Assembly: GCF_030463535.1 (NCBI RefSeq)
Contig: NC_132888.1
Location: 8,599,581-8,663,580, forward strand
Length of the DNA: 64,000 nucleotides
From: Salminus brasiliensis
Lineage: Eukaryota > Chordata > Actinopteri > Characiformes > Bryconidae
Direction of reading: 5' to 3'
Part shown: piece after piece, positions 1-11,348 of the stretch
How positions within the stretch are numbered: position 1 is the stretch's first letter
Layout of the letters: every line of letters starts with the position of its first letter
Notes under the pieces: generated by a model
Databases searched by the model: none
What the model was told of the DNA's origin: nothing
Seen by the model: only the letters and a program-made list of their open reading frames with translations
Position numbers and translations under genes: made by a program

Positions 1-137
1 AGTTACGGGGTCAGGGCTGAGTGCTGAGCTCAGAGCATAGTGCAGAAAAGTCTCTAACACTCTGCTGCCTTAATAAACAGAAAAGTTCCAGGTGTGATGT
101 ATAGGTGTCCCAATACTTTTTGTCCAAATAGTGGAGC
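1..137 (+). repeat. terminal fragment of a Tc1-like non-autonomous element
   Basis: The end of this stretch (about 105-130) reads 'ggtgtcccaatactttttg' followed by tccaaatag. The same terminal wording closes the better-preserved copy at 3092-3606 in nos2. The fragment is truncated by the window edge. Family assignment rests on resemblance to common teleost Tc1-related repeats and is an inference. Confidence 0.4.
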
Positions 138-870
138 TGTAATACAGTCCACTAAGAGTGACAGACCAAGTAAAAGGTGTTGTTTCGCTGATGTCTAGTT
201 GCTGGGAAGGCAAAGCAAACTTAACTTATCCATTATATCTAAAGTATTTTACATACCAAAATAAACACAAATGAGGTGCATCAAACATGCACAATAATAA
301 TATATCATTTTTTAATTACTAATTAATAATAAAGTAAGGATTGTAAAGTAAATGAAAATACAGAATAATGAAGTACGCTCCTAAAACTAAAGGTTCTTCA
401 AAGGGTTCTTTTAGAAATGCTACTTTCGATTTCATAAAGAACGATTGTAAAAGAGATTTGTGAGTGAGGTTCTTTAGACCTTTTAAAGGTTCCTCACACA
501 TCCTTGCTACAACCCTAGTTCAGTTTGGTGCATGTAATATGAGTCTAATTAAAGGTTTTTAATCTGCTTGGAAAAGTGTCTCAATTTGAGCCACAACTAC
601 AATCTTCTGGTTCCAGCTGTGGGTCATTCACTGTACTGGTTCACCACATAGGTTGAGTCCCCATTCCTCCAGAGCGGGGTTTTCAATGAGCTACTTTTTG
701 ACATGTAATTTTGTATTGCATTTTATAATGTATTGAGAAACTGTTACTGCTTTTACGAAAGATAATATGAGCGTTGTTGTCCTCACTCTTCAAGTCTGGA
801 AAAAATGTACTAAGAAACTTTTACTGGTTTGAAACAAGACAATAAGAGTGTGGTTGTCTCTGCTTTTCAG
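138..870. other. non-coding stretch upstream of the first visible nos2 exon
   Basis: No exon is recognisable here. nos2 must have at least one more upstream coding exon, because the exon at 871 opens directly after a splice acceptor and corresponds to roughly residue 80 of the mammalian protein. Around 375-500 there is a hairpin-like 'aaaggttcttc' / 'aaaggttcctc' sequence resembling the short element at 20088-20217. The rest is AT-rich and unremarkable. Confidence 0.5.
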
Positions 871-3800
871 GTCAGGGAGAACAAGATCAGCCGCTGCCCA
901 ATGGCAATGCAAATGAGGAACTATCAGAACGGCTCCACACACCAAGATACACTTTTTCACAGAGCCATTAAGGTGTGTATTCAAATATTGTTTTGGAATC
1001 TGGATTTGAAACCTAAAGAAATGAGAGAATTACAGTCTTTTTTATTAAATGACTGCTATACTGTCTTTAGACTTTTATTTGGCAGTTATTTCACAGGGCT
1101 GAAATCCATTATTTTCCTAAATTTACTCAAAACATTTGGTAAAATACTTTATTTTCTCTTCCAGAACCAGCTCTGCAAACCCAAAGTGTGTGAAGGCTCT
1201 ATTATGAACCCGAAGACTCTCACCCGCTCACCGGACGACGCCCCACCAACCCCTAATGAGCTTCTCATTCAGGCCATTGACTTCATCAACCAGTATTACA
1301 AGTCCTTCAAAACGTAGGTCTACTGTAATTCACATCAACTTACTCAATAAACTGGAGGTTTAGTCATTAGGCTTAATTCTGACTGATTCTATTGTAATCA
1401 TCCAACACAGGTCTAGGATAGAGGAGCACTTGGCCCGTGTTGATGAGGTGGCCCGGGAGATCGACACAACAGGAACTTATCAGCTCACCACAGAAGAGCT
1501 GGCGTTTGGGGCCAAACAGGCATGGAGGAACGCGCCAAGGTGCATCGGCCGGATTCAGTGGGCCAATTTACAGGTATGAGATGTTTGTATTCCTTCAATT
1601 ATAGACTACCTTCTGATGAATGCATTGGTTACATGTGAATACAAACATGCAGTGGTTCTTCTACAGATGTTTGATGCACGCCAATGCAAGACTGCCAAGG
1701 ACATGTTCCAGTTCATGTGCTCTCATTTGAAATTTGCCACAAATGGAGGCAATTTAAGGTACAAATTAATCAGGCACTTACATCTTTTGACTAATTTAAT
1801 GAGATATTACATATCCAGAGGTAATATTACATCCCTCTTTATTCATCTGTTTGTTTTACAGGTCAGCTATCACTGTGTTTCCTCAAAGAACTGATGGGAA
1901 GCACGATTTCCGTGTTTGGAACAGTCAGCTCCTAAAATACGCTGGCTATCAGATGGAGGATGGCAGTGTGATTGGGGATCCTGCCAGTGTTGAATTCACA
2001 GAGGTATCCATATAAAGTCACAGTTTAACCAATACTGGCTTCGTTGGTGTATCATGTAGTATAAAGCATCTCGTCTTGTGCGTTTTTTTGCTGAAATGCC
2101 ACGTCTCTGCATTCCATCAGCTTTGTATCCAGCTTGGATGGACACCAAAGTATGGCCTCTTTGATGTGCTGCCACTGGTCCTGCAGGCTAATGGAGAGGA
2201 TCCTGAACTATTTGAAATTCCCCCAGAACTGATACTGGAGGTTGAAATGGAGCACCCTCAGTAAGTGCGAACAGATATGATGTGCTATTTGCAAGTTCCG
2301 ACCATGCTATCAGCATGTGATGATTTGGGAGGAGACTAAAGAGGGGAGCGAACTCATAGAACTTTGGGCTGGAGCTCAGGCGGCTTCTGCTTTAGACAGT
2401 GGAGCCAGGAATGAGAGATGACAGAGCTAAAAGGGGGGAGACAGGGTGGTGGAGGGTTGCGAAGACTTGTCAAAGACATGTAAACAAGGTAGAGGTGGTA
2501 ATTATTGGGTGTTAGATTGGGAGGAGGGGCTTCAGGCATGTTCCTCCATCACTAAATTGAATGAAGTATCATCCATGATGAAACCAGTGGTCAACCAGTG
2601 GTCAACACTAGTTATGATACACTGATATACTGAAGAAAGACATTCGTTAATCTGTTCATGTTTTTTTGTTGTATTTAGTTACGAGTGGTTCAAAGATCTG
2701 AACCTCAGATGGTACGCCCTGCCTGCAGTGGCCAACATGTTGCTGGAGATTGGTGGTCTTGAGTTTACAGCATGCCCCTTCAATGGCTGGTACATGGGCA
2801 CTGAGATTGGAGTGAGGGACTTCTGCGATCCTCAGCGCTACAACATTCTGGAGGTGATTTTAGCACTCCATTTAACCAGAACAATGCAGGATAGTATAAA
2901 GGTTTAGATTGTGGCATTGAGTTCAAACTAATCCCTGCTTCTGTTGCCTTGTGTCCTGCAGAAAGTTGGTCGTTATATGGGCCTGGAAACACAGAAGCTG
3001 TCCTCACTGTGGAAGGATGAGGCTCTGGTTGCCATCAATGTTGCTGTCATTCATAGTTTCCAGGTACAATGGTTATTTATTGACATTTGCACTATATGTC
3101 CAAATGTTTGTGGACACCCCTTCTAAGGAATGCATTTAGCTACTTTAAGTTGCTTCCATTGCTGATACCAATGTTTGAATGCACACACAGCTTGTCTGGC
3201 CTCTGTACAGATGTATTGCCAATACAATAGGACTCTCTAAAGCAGATAAACATGAACCTATTGGCACAATGCCTTATGCCAGACATGGGCAGTGGAGCAT
3301 TGAGCAGTGGAACTGTGTTCTCTGGAATGATGGATGGTGCTCCATCGAATACTTATGGGATGAGTTGGGGAGTTGGGGACGAGGTGGGGTGGTAATCATT
3401 GAACATCCTGACCTCACTAACGCTCTTGTCATTAAAAGCAATCAAATCTTCACAGCAATTCTCCTCCACAGTCTTGTAGAAAGCCTTCCTCCCTGGACAG
3501 TAGACAGTTACTCCAACAAAAGCAGAATAAACTCTTTTTAATACCCTTGATTTCAAAAGAAAATAATAAGCAAGGGCAAGTGTCCCAATATTTTTGTCCA
3601 AAGAGTGTTGTGTTATGTGAGTAAAATAAATAAAAAACTCAAATATGTGTTAAAACTATAATATAATATCATACAGAATAATATAGATTTTATCATAAGG
3701 ATGTAATGTTCAAAAGATTTGCTTTTAAAGTAGCCCTGGCCTCTGATTTTTATTTGCTTCAGAAAAATAAGGTGACCATCACTGACCACCACTCTGCAGC

Positions 3801-3957
3801 CGAGTCCTTCATGACGTACATGGAGACTGAAGTGCGCCTGCGTGGGGGCTGTCCCGCTGACTGGGTCTGGCTGGTGCCGCCCATGTCTGGCTCTCTTACC
3901 CCAGTGTTCCACCAGGAGATGATCAACTACATCCTCTCTCCGTTCTTCTACTACCAG
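871..3957 (+). other. nos2: nos2 exon map, oxygenase domain
   Basis: Exons: 871-972, 1165-1313, 1411-1573, 1667-1758, 1862-2003, 2121-2260, 2679-2853, 2962-3063, 3763-3957. Each junction keeps frame (for example AAC|G at 1313/1411 and CA|T at 2260/2679). Landmarks: exon 2 carries the zinc-thiolate pair in [10 protein letters not shown]; exon 3 carries the heme-ligand cysteine in [10 protein letters not shown]; exon 7 carries the arginine-binding glutamate in [10 protein letters not shown]; exon 9 carries the biopterin/dimer region with [18 protein letters not shown]. The first exon is short (34 codons) and ends [11 protein letters not shown], matching the end of the variable N-terminal hook. 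Confidence 0.93.
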
Positions 3958-6900
3958 GTATCCCTTACTCTGCAGGCTTTAAAAAAGATTTAAGATTTAA
4001 CCTCTAGATATATATGAGGGATAGTTTGAGTTCATCTCAACACACAATCTTTACAATCTTCACAAATACATTTTTTATTGTAAATCAAAGAGAAAGACTA
4101 ATTTTACCTAAACGATTTACCAAAGCAATGCCTTCAGGTTATGGTCACTGTAATCCAAAGGAAGTCCTATATCTTCAATAAAGGCAAAGATTCAGAGCAA
4201 CATGTCTCTAAATGTCAGTATCAGTGTGCATTATTTTTGTGTTAACTTATTCTTCTGTTTGAAGACTGAACCCTGGTTAACACATGTCTGGAAAGATGAG
4301 AAGAAAGCCCTGAAGAAGCAAAAAAGAATCAGCTTCAAAGCACTGGCAAAGTAAGACATCCCAATACTTTTAATTCTACAGTTAATTCTCATTTTATTGA
4401 TCTTTGAGCATTTGGGTGTTCATCCAAAACATCTGAGATGGTAACCAAGTTGTCTTGCTCTGCAGGGCTGTGGTCTTCTCTCAAATACTCATGCAGAAAG
4501 CACTGGAGAACAGAGTGCCTTGCACCATTCTCTATGCTACTGAAACTGGGAAGTCTCAGACTTTTGCCAAGAAGCTCAAGACAATGCTCAGCTGTGCCTT
4601 CAACCCAAGGGTAAGAGAATCTTCACATCAGATCAGCCTACCCAGCCAACATGTAGCTCATGTAGGGGCTTATATAGGTGGAATGTGGGCTATGTGGGCT
4701 ATGTGAGTGCCAACATGGAACCCAAGGACAAAACTTTCTGCCCCACATGAATGTGTTATTTGAGTAGCTTTAAGAACTCCACAGAAGCTATTTTTTCATC
4801 TTAGAGACCAAATCTAAACACACTAGAGATCAGAGATGTACAACTCCTAAATGTTTCTCAATACAGCTGCTCTGTATGGAGGACTACAGTTTTGGTGATC
4901 TTGAGAAAGAGCGTCTCCTGATGGTGGTGACCAGCACATTTGGCAATGGAGAATCTCCAGGAAATGGGGAGGTATGAACAAGTTTGCTCAATGCTAGTCA
5001 CATTCTTCTTCTTATTATTATTATGAGCTAAATATTCGACATACCATGTCAAGGCAGGTGTTTAATTAAGTGCTGGTATACTAGGTAAAGCTACTAGATT
5101 AATGGAAATAAGACCTATTGGGCATCATAGTGTTTTTGTCCTTTTACAGACTTTCCAGAAGCAGCTTATGAGTAAGAAACACCTCAAAAACAGCCTCAGG
5201 TCAGTACTAAGCAGAGCAGGCACACAATGTCATAATCACCAACTATACCTGCTTAAAAAAGATGTTGAAACTCATCACATTTTGTCACACAGGTACTGCG
5301 TTTTCGGCCTCGGCTCTCGGATGTACCCGCAGTTTTGTGCGTTTGCTCATACTGTGGATGATAAGCTTGCAGAGCTGGGAGCCAAGCGTGTGACCTCCAT
5401 TGGAGAAGGAGACGAGCTGAATGGGCAGGAAGAGGCTTTTTCAGCCTGGGCTTGCACTGCGTTCAAGGTTGGTGAGGCACTATTGACCATTTATTGACAA
5501 TGAAACATCGGCACATTCAACACCAGCTGCATTTGACTGGGTTTGAAATCTGTCTTTAGGCTGCATGTAAAGAGTTTGGCATTGAAGGTCAACTGTCAGG
5601 GGCTGAGCATCTAACAGACAGCTGGGACCCCCAGAAGCTCAGAGTTCAGCCTGATAGCTCCAAGTTAGACTGCATCTCAGGTAACACTGCCAGACCTCAA
5701 ACCTCATCCCCTCAGGCTTCCTGCTTGGGCTTGAATTAGTCATAAATGGGAAGGTCCTGAAACCTCTACATGTTTTCTCACAGCTCTCTCAGGCCTCCAC
5801 TCTAAGACTGTGTTCCCAATGAAGCTGAAGAGAAGGAAGAACCTGCAGAGCCCTCAGTCAAGGTCTGTTCTGAGTCCTGAGTACTACCAGATGAATGTAC
5901 TTACCTCACTTTTGAAGGATGCCATCCCAATTTCGAACTTCCAGTTTTCCACTGGTTGATCTTGTTCCTTGCCACTGTTTTCAGACGCTCTACTATCCTG
6001 GTAGAGCTGGAGGTACATGGAGGAAAGGATGTTCTGAATTATGCTCCAGGAGACCATGTGGGCGTTTTCCCAGAGAACTCACCCGAGCTGGTGACTGGCA
6101 TTCTGAAGCAAGTCCCCAATGCCCCTCCCATCAATCAGAGCATCCGCCTTGAGGTCCTACCTGACTCTGGTAAGAGTCTGTGTACCAAGAAATTGACATA
6201 TTGATGGTGCCACCAACCAATACAAACTGTAGGGTATAATATTAAGCTGTTAGAAGGTCCATTTACTGCTTTGCCATTAAACAAGCTGTGCATTTGTGGG
6301 CGGTGCCTGGATAGGTCAATACTATGTATTTAATATTAATGATCATATAGTGGAAAATCCCAGTATATAACCAGGGATTGTTTCCATTGTGTCTTGCAGG
6401 GGGTGTGGGATGGCAGAAGGATGAGCGTCTCCCAGCATGTTCACTAACCCAGGCTCTTACATACCTCCTGGATATCACCACGCCGCCTTCTCAAAGCCTC
6501 CTGCGCAAACTCTCACAAGTGTCCAAAAAGGAAGATGACCGACAGAGCCTGCTGGCTTTAGCTTCGGTAAGCAAAGGCCAGGATTTACGACTATAACCAG
6601 CACATATTTTAATGTTAATAATGTTAATTCAGGTTATAACTCATGGACGTTCATGTTGTGGCATCTTTTCGTAGGACTTCAAGGGCTACTCAGAATGGAA
6701 GGCATTCCGCAAGCCCAACTTCCTAGAGGTTCTAGAGGAGTTCCCGTCCTTAGAGGTCTCTGCGGCCTTTCTCCTCAGCCAGCTGCCACTGATGAAGCCC
6801 CGCCTTTACTCTCTCAGCTCCTCCCCTGGCCTCCACCCTCATGAGCTCCACCTCACTGTATCTGTGGTCAACTATCATACCCAGGGTAAAGACAAACCTG

Positions 6901-7453
6901 TACCATAGCGCCGCACACTGACAGTCTTAGCTAGCACTGCTAACTTTAAAAAGTGTTAGTTTTCATTCTGTATTATATATTATTATTAGTATTATATAAT
7001 TATTATATTATATTATACCCAACACCATAAGATGTTTCTTTTTTACTCAACAGATGGAAAGGGTCCTCTGCATCATGGCGTCTGCAGCACATGGCTCAAC
7101 ACACTTAAAGAAGGGCAGACAGTTCCCTGCTTTATTCATGGGTACTTAAAGACTTCTCTGCTTTCAGGGTTGCTTTTGTACTCTAGTCATATATGTAATT
7201 GAGATTTCATAAGACACAGTGACTAATTTCATATCCAGAGTGACTAACAATACTACTATTATTGGTTAGTTAATAAATAAAAGTTAATTTTCTTTTATTT
7301 ATTATAATTGAAGGTCCAGTGGGTTCCACCTTCCACCAGACCCCACCACCCCTACTATCCTAATCGGAGCTGGCAGTGGCATCGCCCCCTTCCGCAGCTT
7401 CTGGCAACAGCGCTACCATGACATGAAGAAGAAAGGTACACAGAGATCTTACT

Positions 7454-7539
<86 letters not shown>

Positions 7540-8410
7540 CAGATAGATAGATTGATTGATGGATAAATACAAATGGAATTCAAATATATAAATATATAGA
7601 AAATAGACATTAAGGAATGTAGCATGCAAGGTATGAGATGAGGATGGAGGGCTTGGCGATGGTGAGAGCACAATCGAAGTACAGCAAATGTTAGCCATCA
7701 GATTCAGTAGTGTCTGACTCAAGCTGTTTTACTCCAGGTCTGAAAGAGAGTCCAATGATGCTGGTGTTTGGCTGCCGGGGCGCGGACACAGACCATCTGT
7801 ATAAAGAGGAGACTTTTGAGATGAGAGAAAATGGCACTCTAAAGAGCATCACTCCAGCGTACTCTCGCCAGGCTGGACATCCCAAGGTACTGCTAACACT
7901 TCCTATCACATCACAACACTTTAGCGCTACTAGCTAACCAAACCTGAAATGTTTTAATGAACACAGTGATGGAAAACCATACACACCACACTTACTGTCC
8001 AGAAAAGCAGCTTTTCTAATTTTCTAATATTACAATTTTCACCTATGCTTAAACCCTTTGGCTCAGGACTGTACATTTCTCTCCATTTTTAGAGAACAGT
8101 GAGTCGAATATCCCACGGCTTTAAAATGGAAATCTCCAGATAACCATTAAACAGTTCTTCAACTTGTCCCTATAGGGGGTCTGTGACTATAACCCCAACT
8201 GAAAAGTGTGAAAGCTTATGTCATAACATGTTTTCATCAAGTGCAGCCATGCTTTAAATAGCACAGTAGCACAGTACACATATCAGATATCAGAACCTGT
8301 TCTGAAACACAGGCCTATTTCTCTGCAACCCTGTAATTATTAATATTAGAAACTCTTTATTCTCCTTTATTTATTTAATACAAGACAAAAGTGCCATGTG
8401 ATGCTATCAC

Positions 8411-8495
<85 letters not shown>

Positions 8496-8524
8496 TAAAT
8501 AGACAGACAGACAGACAGACAGAC

Positions 8525-8579
<55 letters not shown>

Positions 8580-8700
8580 CAGGCGGGCAGGCAGACATAC
8601 AGATAGATAGACAGACAGACTGGCAGACAGACAGACAGATAGATAGATAGATCGATAGATAGATAGATAGATAGATAGATAGACGGACAGACAGACAGAC

Positions 8701-8739
<39 letters not shown>

Positions 8740-9530
8740 TAGACAGACAGACAGATGTGCCATGTGATGCTATCATCCTTAATTATTGCTCTTTTGGGTC
8801 AGGTGTACGTTCAAGATGTCTTGAAGAAGCAGCTGAGTGAGGAGGTCTGGCAGGCCCTGCAGAAAGCTGGTCATGTGTATGTGTGTGGGGGCATGAACAT
8901 GGCCCGCGACGTGGCACGCGCCATACAGGACATCGTGGCGAGTCAGCTGGGCGTAACACTCACAGACGCTGGGGGATATCTGGAGCGACTGAAGGTGACC
9001 AGTCATGATAAACCTTAGCTTGCACATTTACAGATGAACGTAGAAGCTACCACTGTTGCTCACTGGGGGGTTCAGGCCTGTATCTTAGTAAAGCTACAGT
9101 CATGGGACAAAGTTAGGACACCCTTGGTCTTCATTTGAACAATGCTGAGAGATTTGGGTAGAAGATTTTAAGTAATTAATACAAATGCAAATTAGCGTCG
9201 GGAGCAGAACATCAGCTGCAGATGATCAGATTCTGGAGGAGTCTGCCTTCATTAAACCTCAGACGTTTAGTCTGGTTTGCTCTCGATTGGTGAAGTGAGC
9301 GGTGAGGATCATCATGGCCAGATCCAGAGAGCTTTCTGAGGCCTTCAGAAAGAAGGTTGTAGATGCTGATGAGTCTGGGAAAGGGATTTAGAAAGATCTC
9401 AGAACAATAAGAAATGACTCCAGGATTTTAAGGATGTGTTCTAATGTCCTCACATGATTTAACCTGCCTTATTTTTGCTTTATCTTAACAGGCTGAGAAG
9501 AGATACCACGAGGACATCTTCGGAGCATAG
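871..9530 (+). CDS. nos2: inducible nitric oxide synthase (nos2), 5'-partial, 24 exons
   Basis: Makes NO and citrulline from L-arginine, O2 and NADPH; a cytosolic homodimer used in innate immunity. The 24 exons joined in phase give 1,057 codons plus a stop (TAG at 9528-9530). Order: oxygenase domain with the zinc C-x4-C pair and RCIGR heme cysteine, calmodulin helix, FMN, FAD and NADPH domains. It is the inducible type because the FMN domain lacks the roughly 40-residue autoinhibitory insert of the neuronal and endothelial enzymes: GNGE is followed by only 18 residues before the YCVFGLGS strand. The C-terminus [12 protein letters not shown] matches inducible forms. All introns are GT-AG. The N-terminal exon (about 50-80 residues) was not found and should lie before the window. 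Exon coordinates are in the two following entries. Identity is firm; nos2a versus nos2b cannot be decided. Confidence 0.96.
3064..3762 (+). repeat. nos2 intron 8 with a Tc1-like non-autonomous insertion (about 3092-3606)
   Basis: The insertion opens with 'tatatgtccaaatgtttgtg' and closes with 'gtgtcccaatatttttgtcc', a near-inverted terminal pair. The interior has no intact transposase. Diverged copies of the same family recur at 25266-25437 (plus), 31146-31405, 37310-37400 and 50130-50402 (all minus). The wording matches an abundant teleost Tc1/mariner-derived repeat; that name is an inference from memory. Confidence 0.6.
7455..7560. repeat. (GACA)n/(GATA)n microsatellite in nos2 intron 21
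   Basis: About 8 GACA units followed by a run of some 15 GATA units, ending with diverged 'attgattgat'. It begins only about 20 bases after the donor at 7436 and lies wholly within the intron. Apparent reading frames through it (repeating Leu-Ser-Ile-Tyr) are artefacts of the tetranucleotide. Confidence 0.95.
8411..8755. repeat. 345-bp alternating (GACA)n/(GATA)n microsatellite in nos2 intron 22
   Basis: Blocks of GACA and GATA alternate several times, with a short variant block (about 8580-8600, 'aggcgggcaggcag') breaking the pattern. It ends less than 50 bases before the splice acceptor of the exon at 8803. The sequence 'tgccatgtgatgctatca' flanks the array on both sides (about 8392-8410 and 8757-8775), so a flanking segment has been duplicated. 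Confidence 0.95.
9100..9440 (+). mobile_element. Tc1-like transposon 5' remnant in the last nos2 intron
   Basis: The left end reads 'cagtcatgggacaaagttag' followed by gacaccc, as in Tc1 inverted termini. At 9314 an ATG opens [16 protein letters not shown], the start of a Tc1-type transposase helix-turn-helix domain. The frame then breaks: a TAG appears at about 9390 unless a base is lost, after which FRKISEQ-like sequence resumes. The catalytic part and the right terminus are absent. It is a dead, one-ended copy sitting between the last two nos2 exons. Confidence 0.7.
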
Positions 9531-9589
9531 CTCTACTATGCATCAGTCAGACGATTGAAGAAAGGTCTTTTTGGTTCATATCTGAGATG

Positions 9590-9610
9590 TATTTATTTAT
9601 TTATTTATTC
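9590..9610 (+). promoter_or_regulatory. nos2: AU-rich element in the nos2 3' UTR
   Basis: Four overlapping ATTTA pentamers start at 9591, 9595, 9599 and 9603, sixty bases after the nos2 stop. Clustered AUUUA motifs in 3' UTRs bind mRNA-decay and stabilising factors, and mammalian inducible NOS mRNA is controlled this way. The function here is inferred from position and motif. Confidence 0.7.
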
Positions 9611-9999
9611 TTGCACAGTCTTTAACTACATGCTCTGAATACTAATGATGATGCTACACATGCAAATGCACCATTCTGGAGGCCTTGTCTTTGTCTTAGC
9701 CCTCTCTGATTCAGTCTGTGTGTATATAGAACTGCAGGCCTTCTCATTCTGTTTACTGAACCTGATGTTCACGTCTGCTTCCAGGACAGTGTATGTAGTC
9801 TCTTGTATTATCTAAACCCTATACACCAGACTAACAGGACATATTGGGACAGTTAGGCCATAACTGCTCTGTGGAAATCATAACACAGTCTGTATAAATG
9901 ATTCTAATCTTGTGCTTTGGTGAAGTCGAATGATTGTAAAGAGAAGTGTCCGTCGTTCTGTGCTTGTCTGAATGTTCAGGCTTTAACATATGGCAGTAA

Positions 10000-10116
10000 A
10001 ATAAATATGTGCAGTTTAAAAATGGCAAAAAATAAAATTATTAAATGTGTCTACACATAAATAACACAGCTGTAGGTTGTATTGTAAGACCTGCTGATCA
10101 TTTCACCTTAAATAAA
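10000..10116 (+). terminator. nos2: candidate poly(A) signals for nos2
   Basis: AATAAA occurs at 10000-10005, 10031-10036 and 10111-10116, giving a 3' UTR of about 500-600 bases. Which one is used cannot be told from sequence alone. Confidence 0.55.
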
Positions 10117-10465
10117 GCATTAAATAAGGCCTCTCTTGTCTTCATCACATCATTCATTCATTTGAATTAGACCATACTGCTGTTCGACCAAGGCCAATTC
10201 ACCGAAGTGCACTGATCAGTGACATCAGTTGGGCCCAACAGCCACCAGGGGGCACCTCACAAACATTTGGGCTGTTGCTGTATGATTACGTTATCTAACA
10301 TACTCGATGGGGGGCACAAGATGTTGTGTTTAATTAAATGATTAAATCTTATTATTAATCTATTATTTAAATTAATAGAATAATTAATTAATAATTAAAT
10401 TAAATTAAATTAAATGAAAATGTTAATGTTAAAACACCTACTGACATTTGAACACATATGTATAC

Positions 10466-10700
10466 AAATATGTCACTGCTGTCCAATGAAAACCATGTAT
10501 CTCCATTTTTGTCCAGTTTTCTCAATGGTTTGAACCCTGTAGCTGTTCTGCACACTGTGTGAATAGTTCTGGATAAATGGACCAACAGAAATGCTCTTAA
10601 TGACTCGGGGGAAAAAACACTCCCCTAAATTCGCCTTCTCTGTAAAGTCACAATTTTGGAGACGTTGGACATGTTTTTCATTGGACAGCAGGACATATAC
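10466..10700. repeat. short inverted-terminal-repeat element (MITE-like)
   Basis: The left end contains 'ctgtccaatgaaaaccatgt' followed by atctcca; the right end (10650-10695) contains its inverted form 'catgtttttcattggacagc'. The interior reads 'ggaccaacagaaatgctc'. Relatives with the same ends and core occur at about 32530-32735, 36460-36800 and (core only) 54014-54080. No coding capacity. The superfamily is not identified. Confidence 0.6.
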
Positions 10701-11348
10701 ATTATACAGGCTTTCAGTGACTTTTCTAAAGGGTTAAAATGGTCAGTGGTCCGGTTTCTACTGTTTTTCAGTGGAAATGTGAGGGTATTTTGGTGTATTT
10801 GCATGTTTTCTAGTTGCACTGTTTACAATGATTAAGTCTAGGGGACTGACTGGCTCATTGGGAGTACCTCAATATATTCTGCTTAGAGCCCTTAAAAGTC
10901 ACATCCAGCGAAGCAGTTGAACCATTTAATGAAACAGTGAGGTTTACTTAATGAAACACTTTTTAATGAAATGAAGAGACGTGCATTTACCTGGTAAACA
11001 TGTTTTAGGTCAATTAAAACACAAGTACTGAAAGTACTGAGGTCTAGAACTAAATCTGGCCAACAGCAGTAAAGACACTGTGCATGTCCTCTGTAGATCA
11101 AACAAATAAAGCTGGCAAGCAAAATTAAAATAATGTTCAGCATGTATTTATTACATGATGCTATGTCGTAGTCATGATACCCTGATATTACAAGAGAGTG
11201 TGTGTGGTGTAATAACTGTGGACTACAGAGTAGGCTAGCTCGCCTTTTAGACTTGACTGAATGGTGCAGTCTGCATAATAAAGAGGGAGATGGACAAAAG
11301 TGCAGAGCAAGAGTTTGGTAGTGATTTTGCTGATTTCTTGTTTATTGA

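Larger units (their letters stand above)
4265..9530 (+). other. nos2: nos2 exon map, calmodulin helix and reductase domain
   Basis: Exons: 4265-4350, 4466-4610, 4867-4971, 5150-5199, 5293-5467, 5560-5680, 5784-5862, 5985-6169, 6400-6566, 6675-6885, 7054-7141, 7314-7435, 7738-7886, 8803-8994, 9492-9530. The calmodulin-binding helix spans 4350/4466 ([19 protein letters not shown]). FMN phosphate loop [10 protein letters not shown] is at about 4525-4555, with [13 protein letters not shown] at 4930-4970. FAD contact RLYSLSSS is at about 6801-6825. The NADPH pyrophosphate loop [13 protein letters not shown] lies in 7314-7435, and [12 protein letters not shown] in 8803-8994. All phases match; the exon at 7054-7141 must end at 7141 (GG|G) to keep the FHLPPDP frame. 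Confidence 0.93.

Noticed and set aside
829-972. Start of nos2 at 829
   Set aside because: That codon is TTG, and the frame crosses a clear splice acceptor at 861-870. The exon begins at 871 and the true start lies further upstream.
8375-8776. Open frames of 118-133 codons across the nos2 intron
   Set aside because: They translate a GATA/GACA microsatellite (repeating Leu-Ser-Ile-Tyr and Cys-Leu-Ser-Val) on the strand opposite nos2.
871-9530. nos1 or nos3 (neuronal or endothelial type)
   Set aside because: The autoinhibitory FMN insert is absent and the protein ends shortly after [10 protein letters not shown], as in inducible forms.
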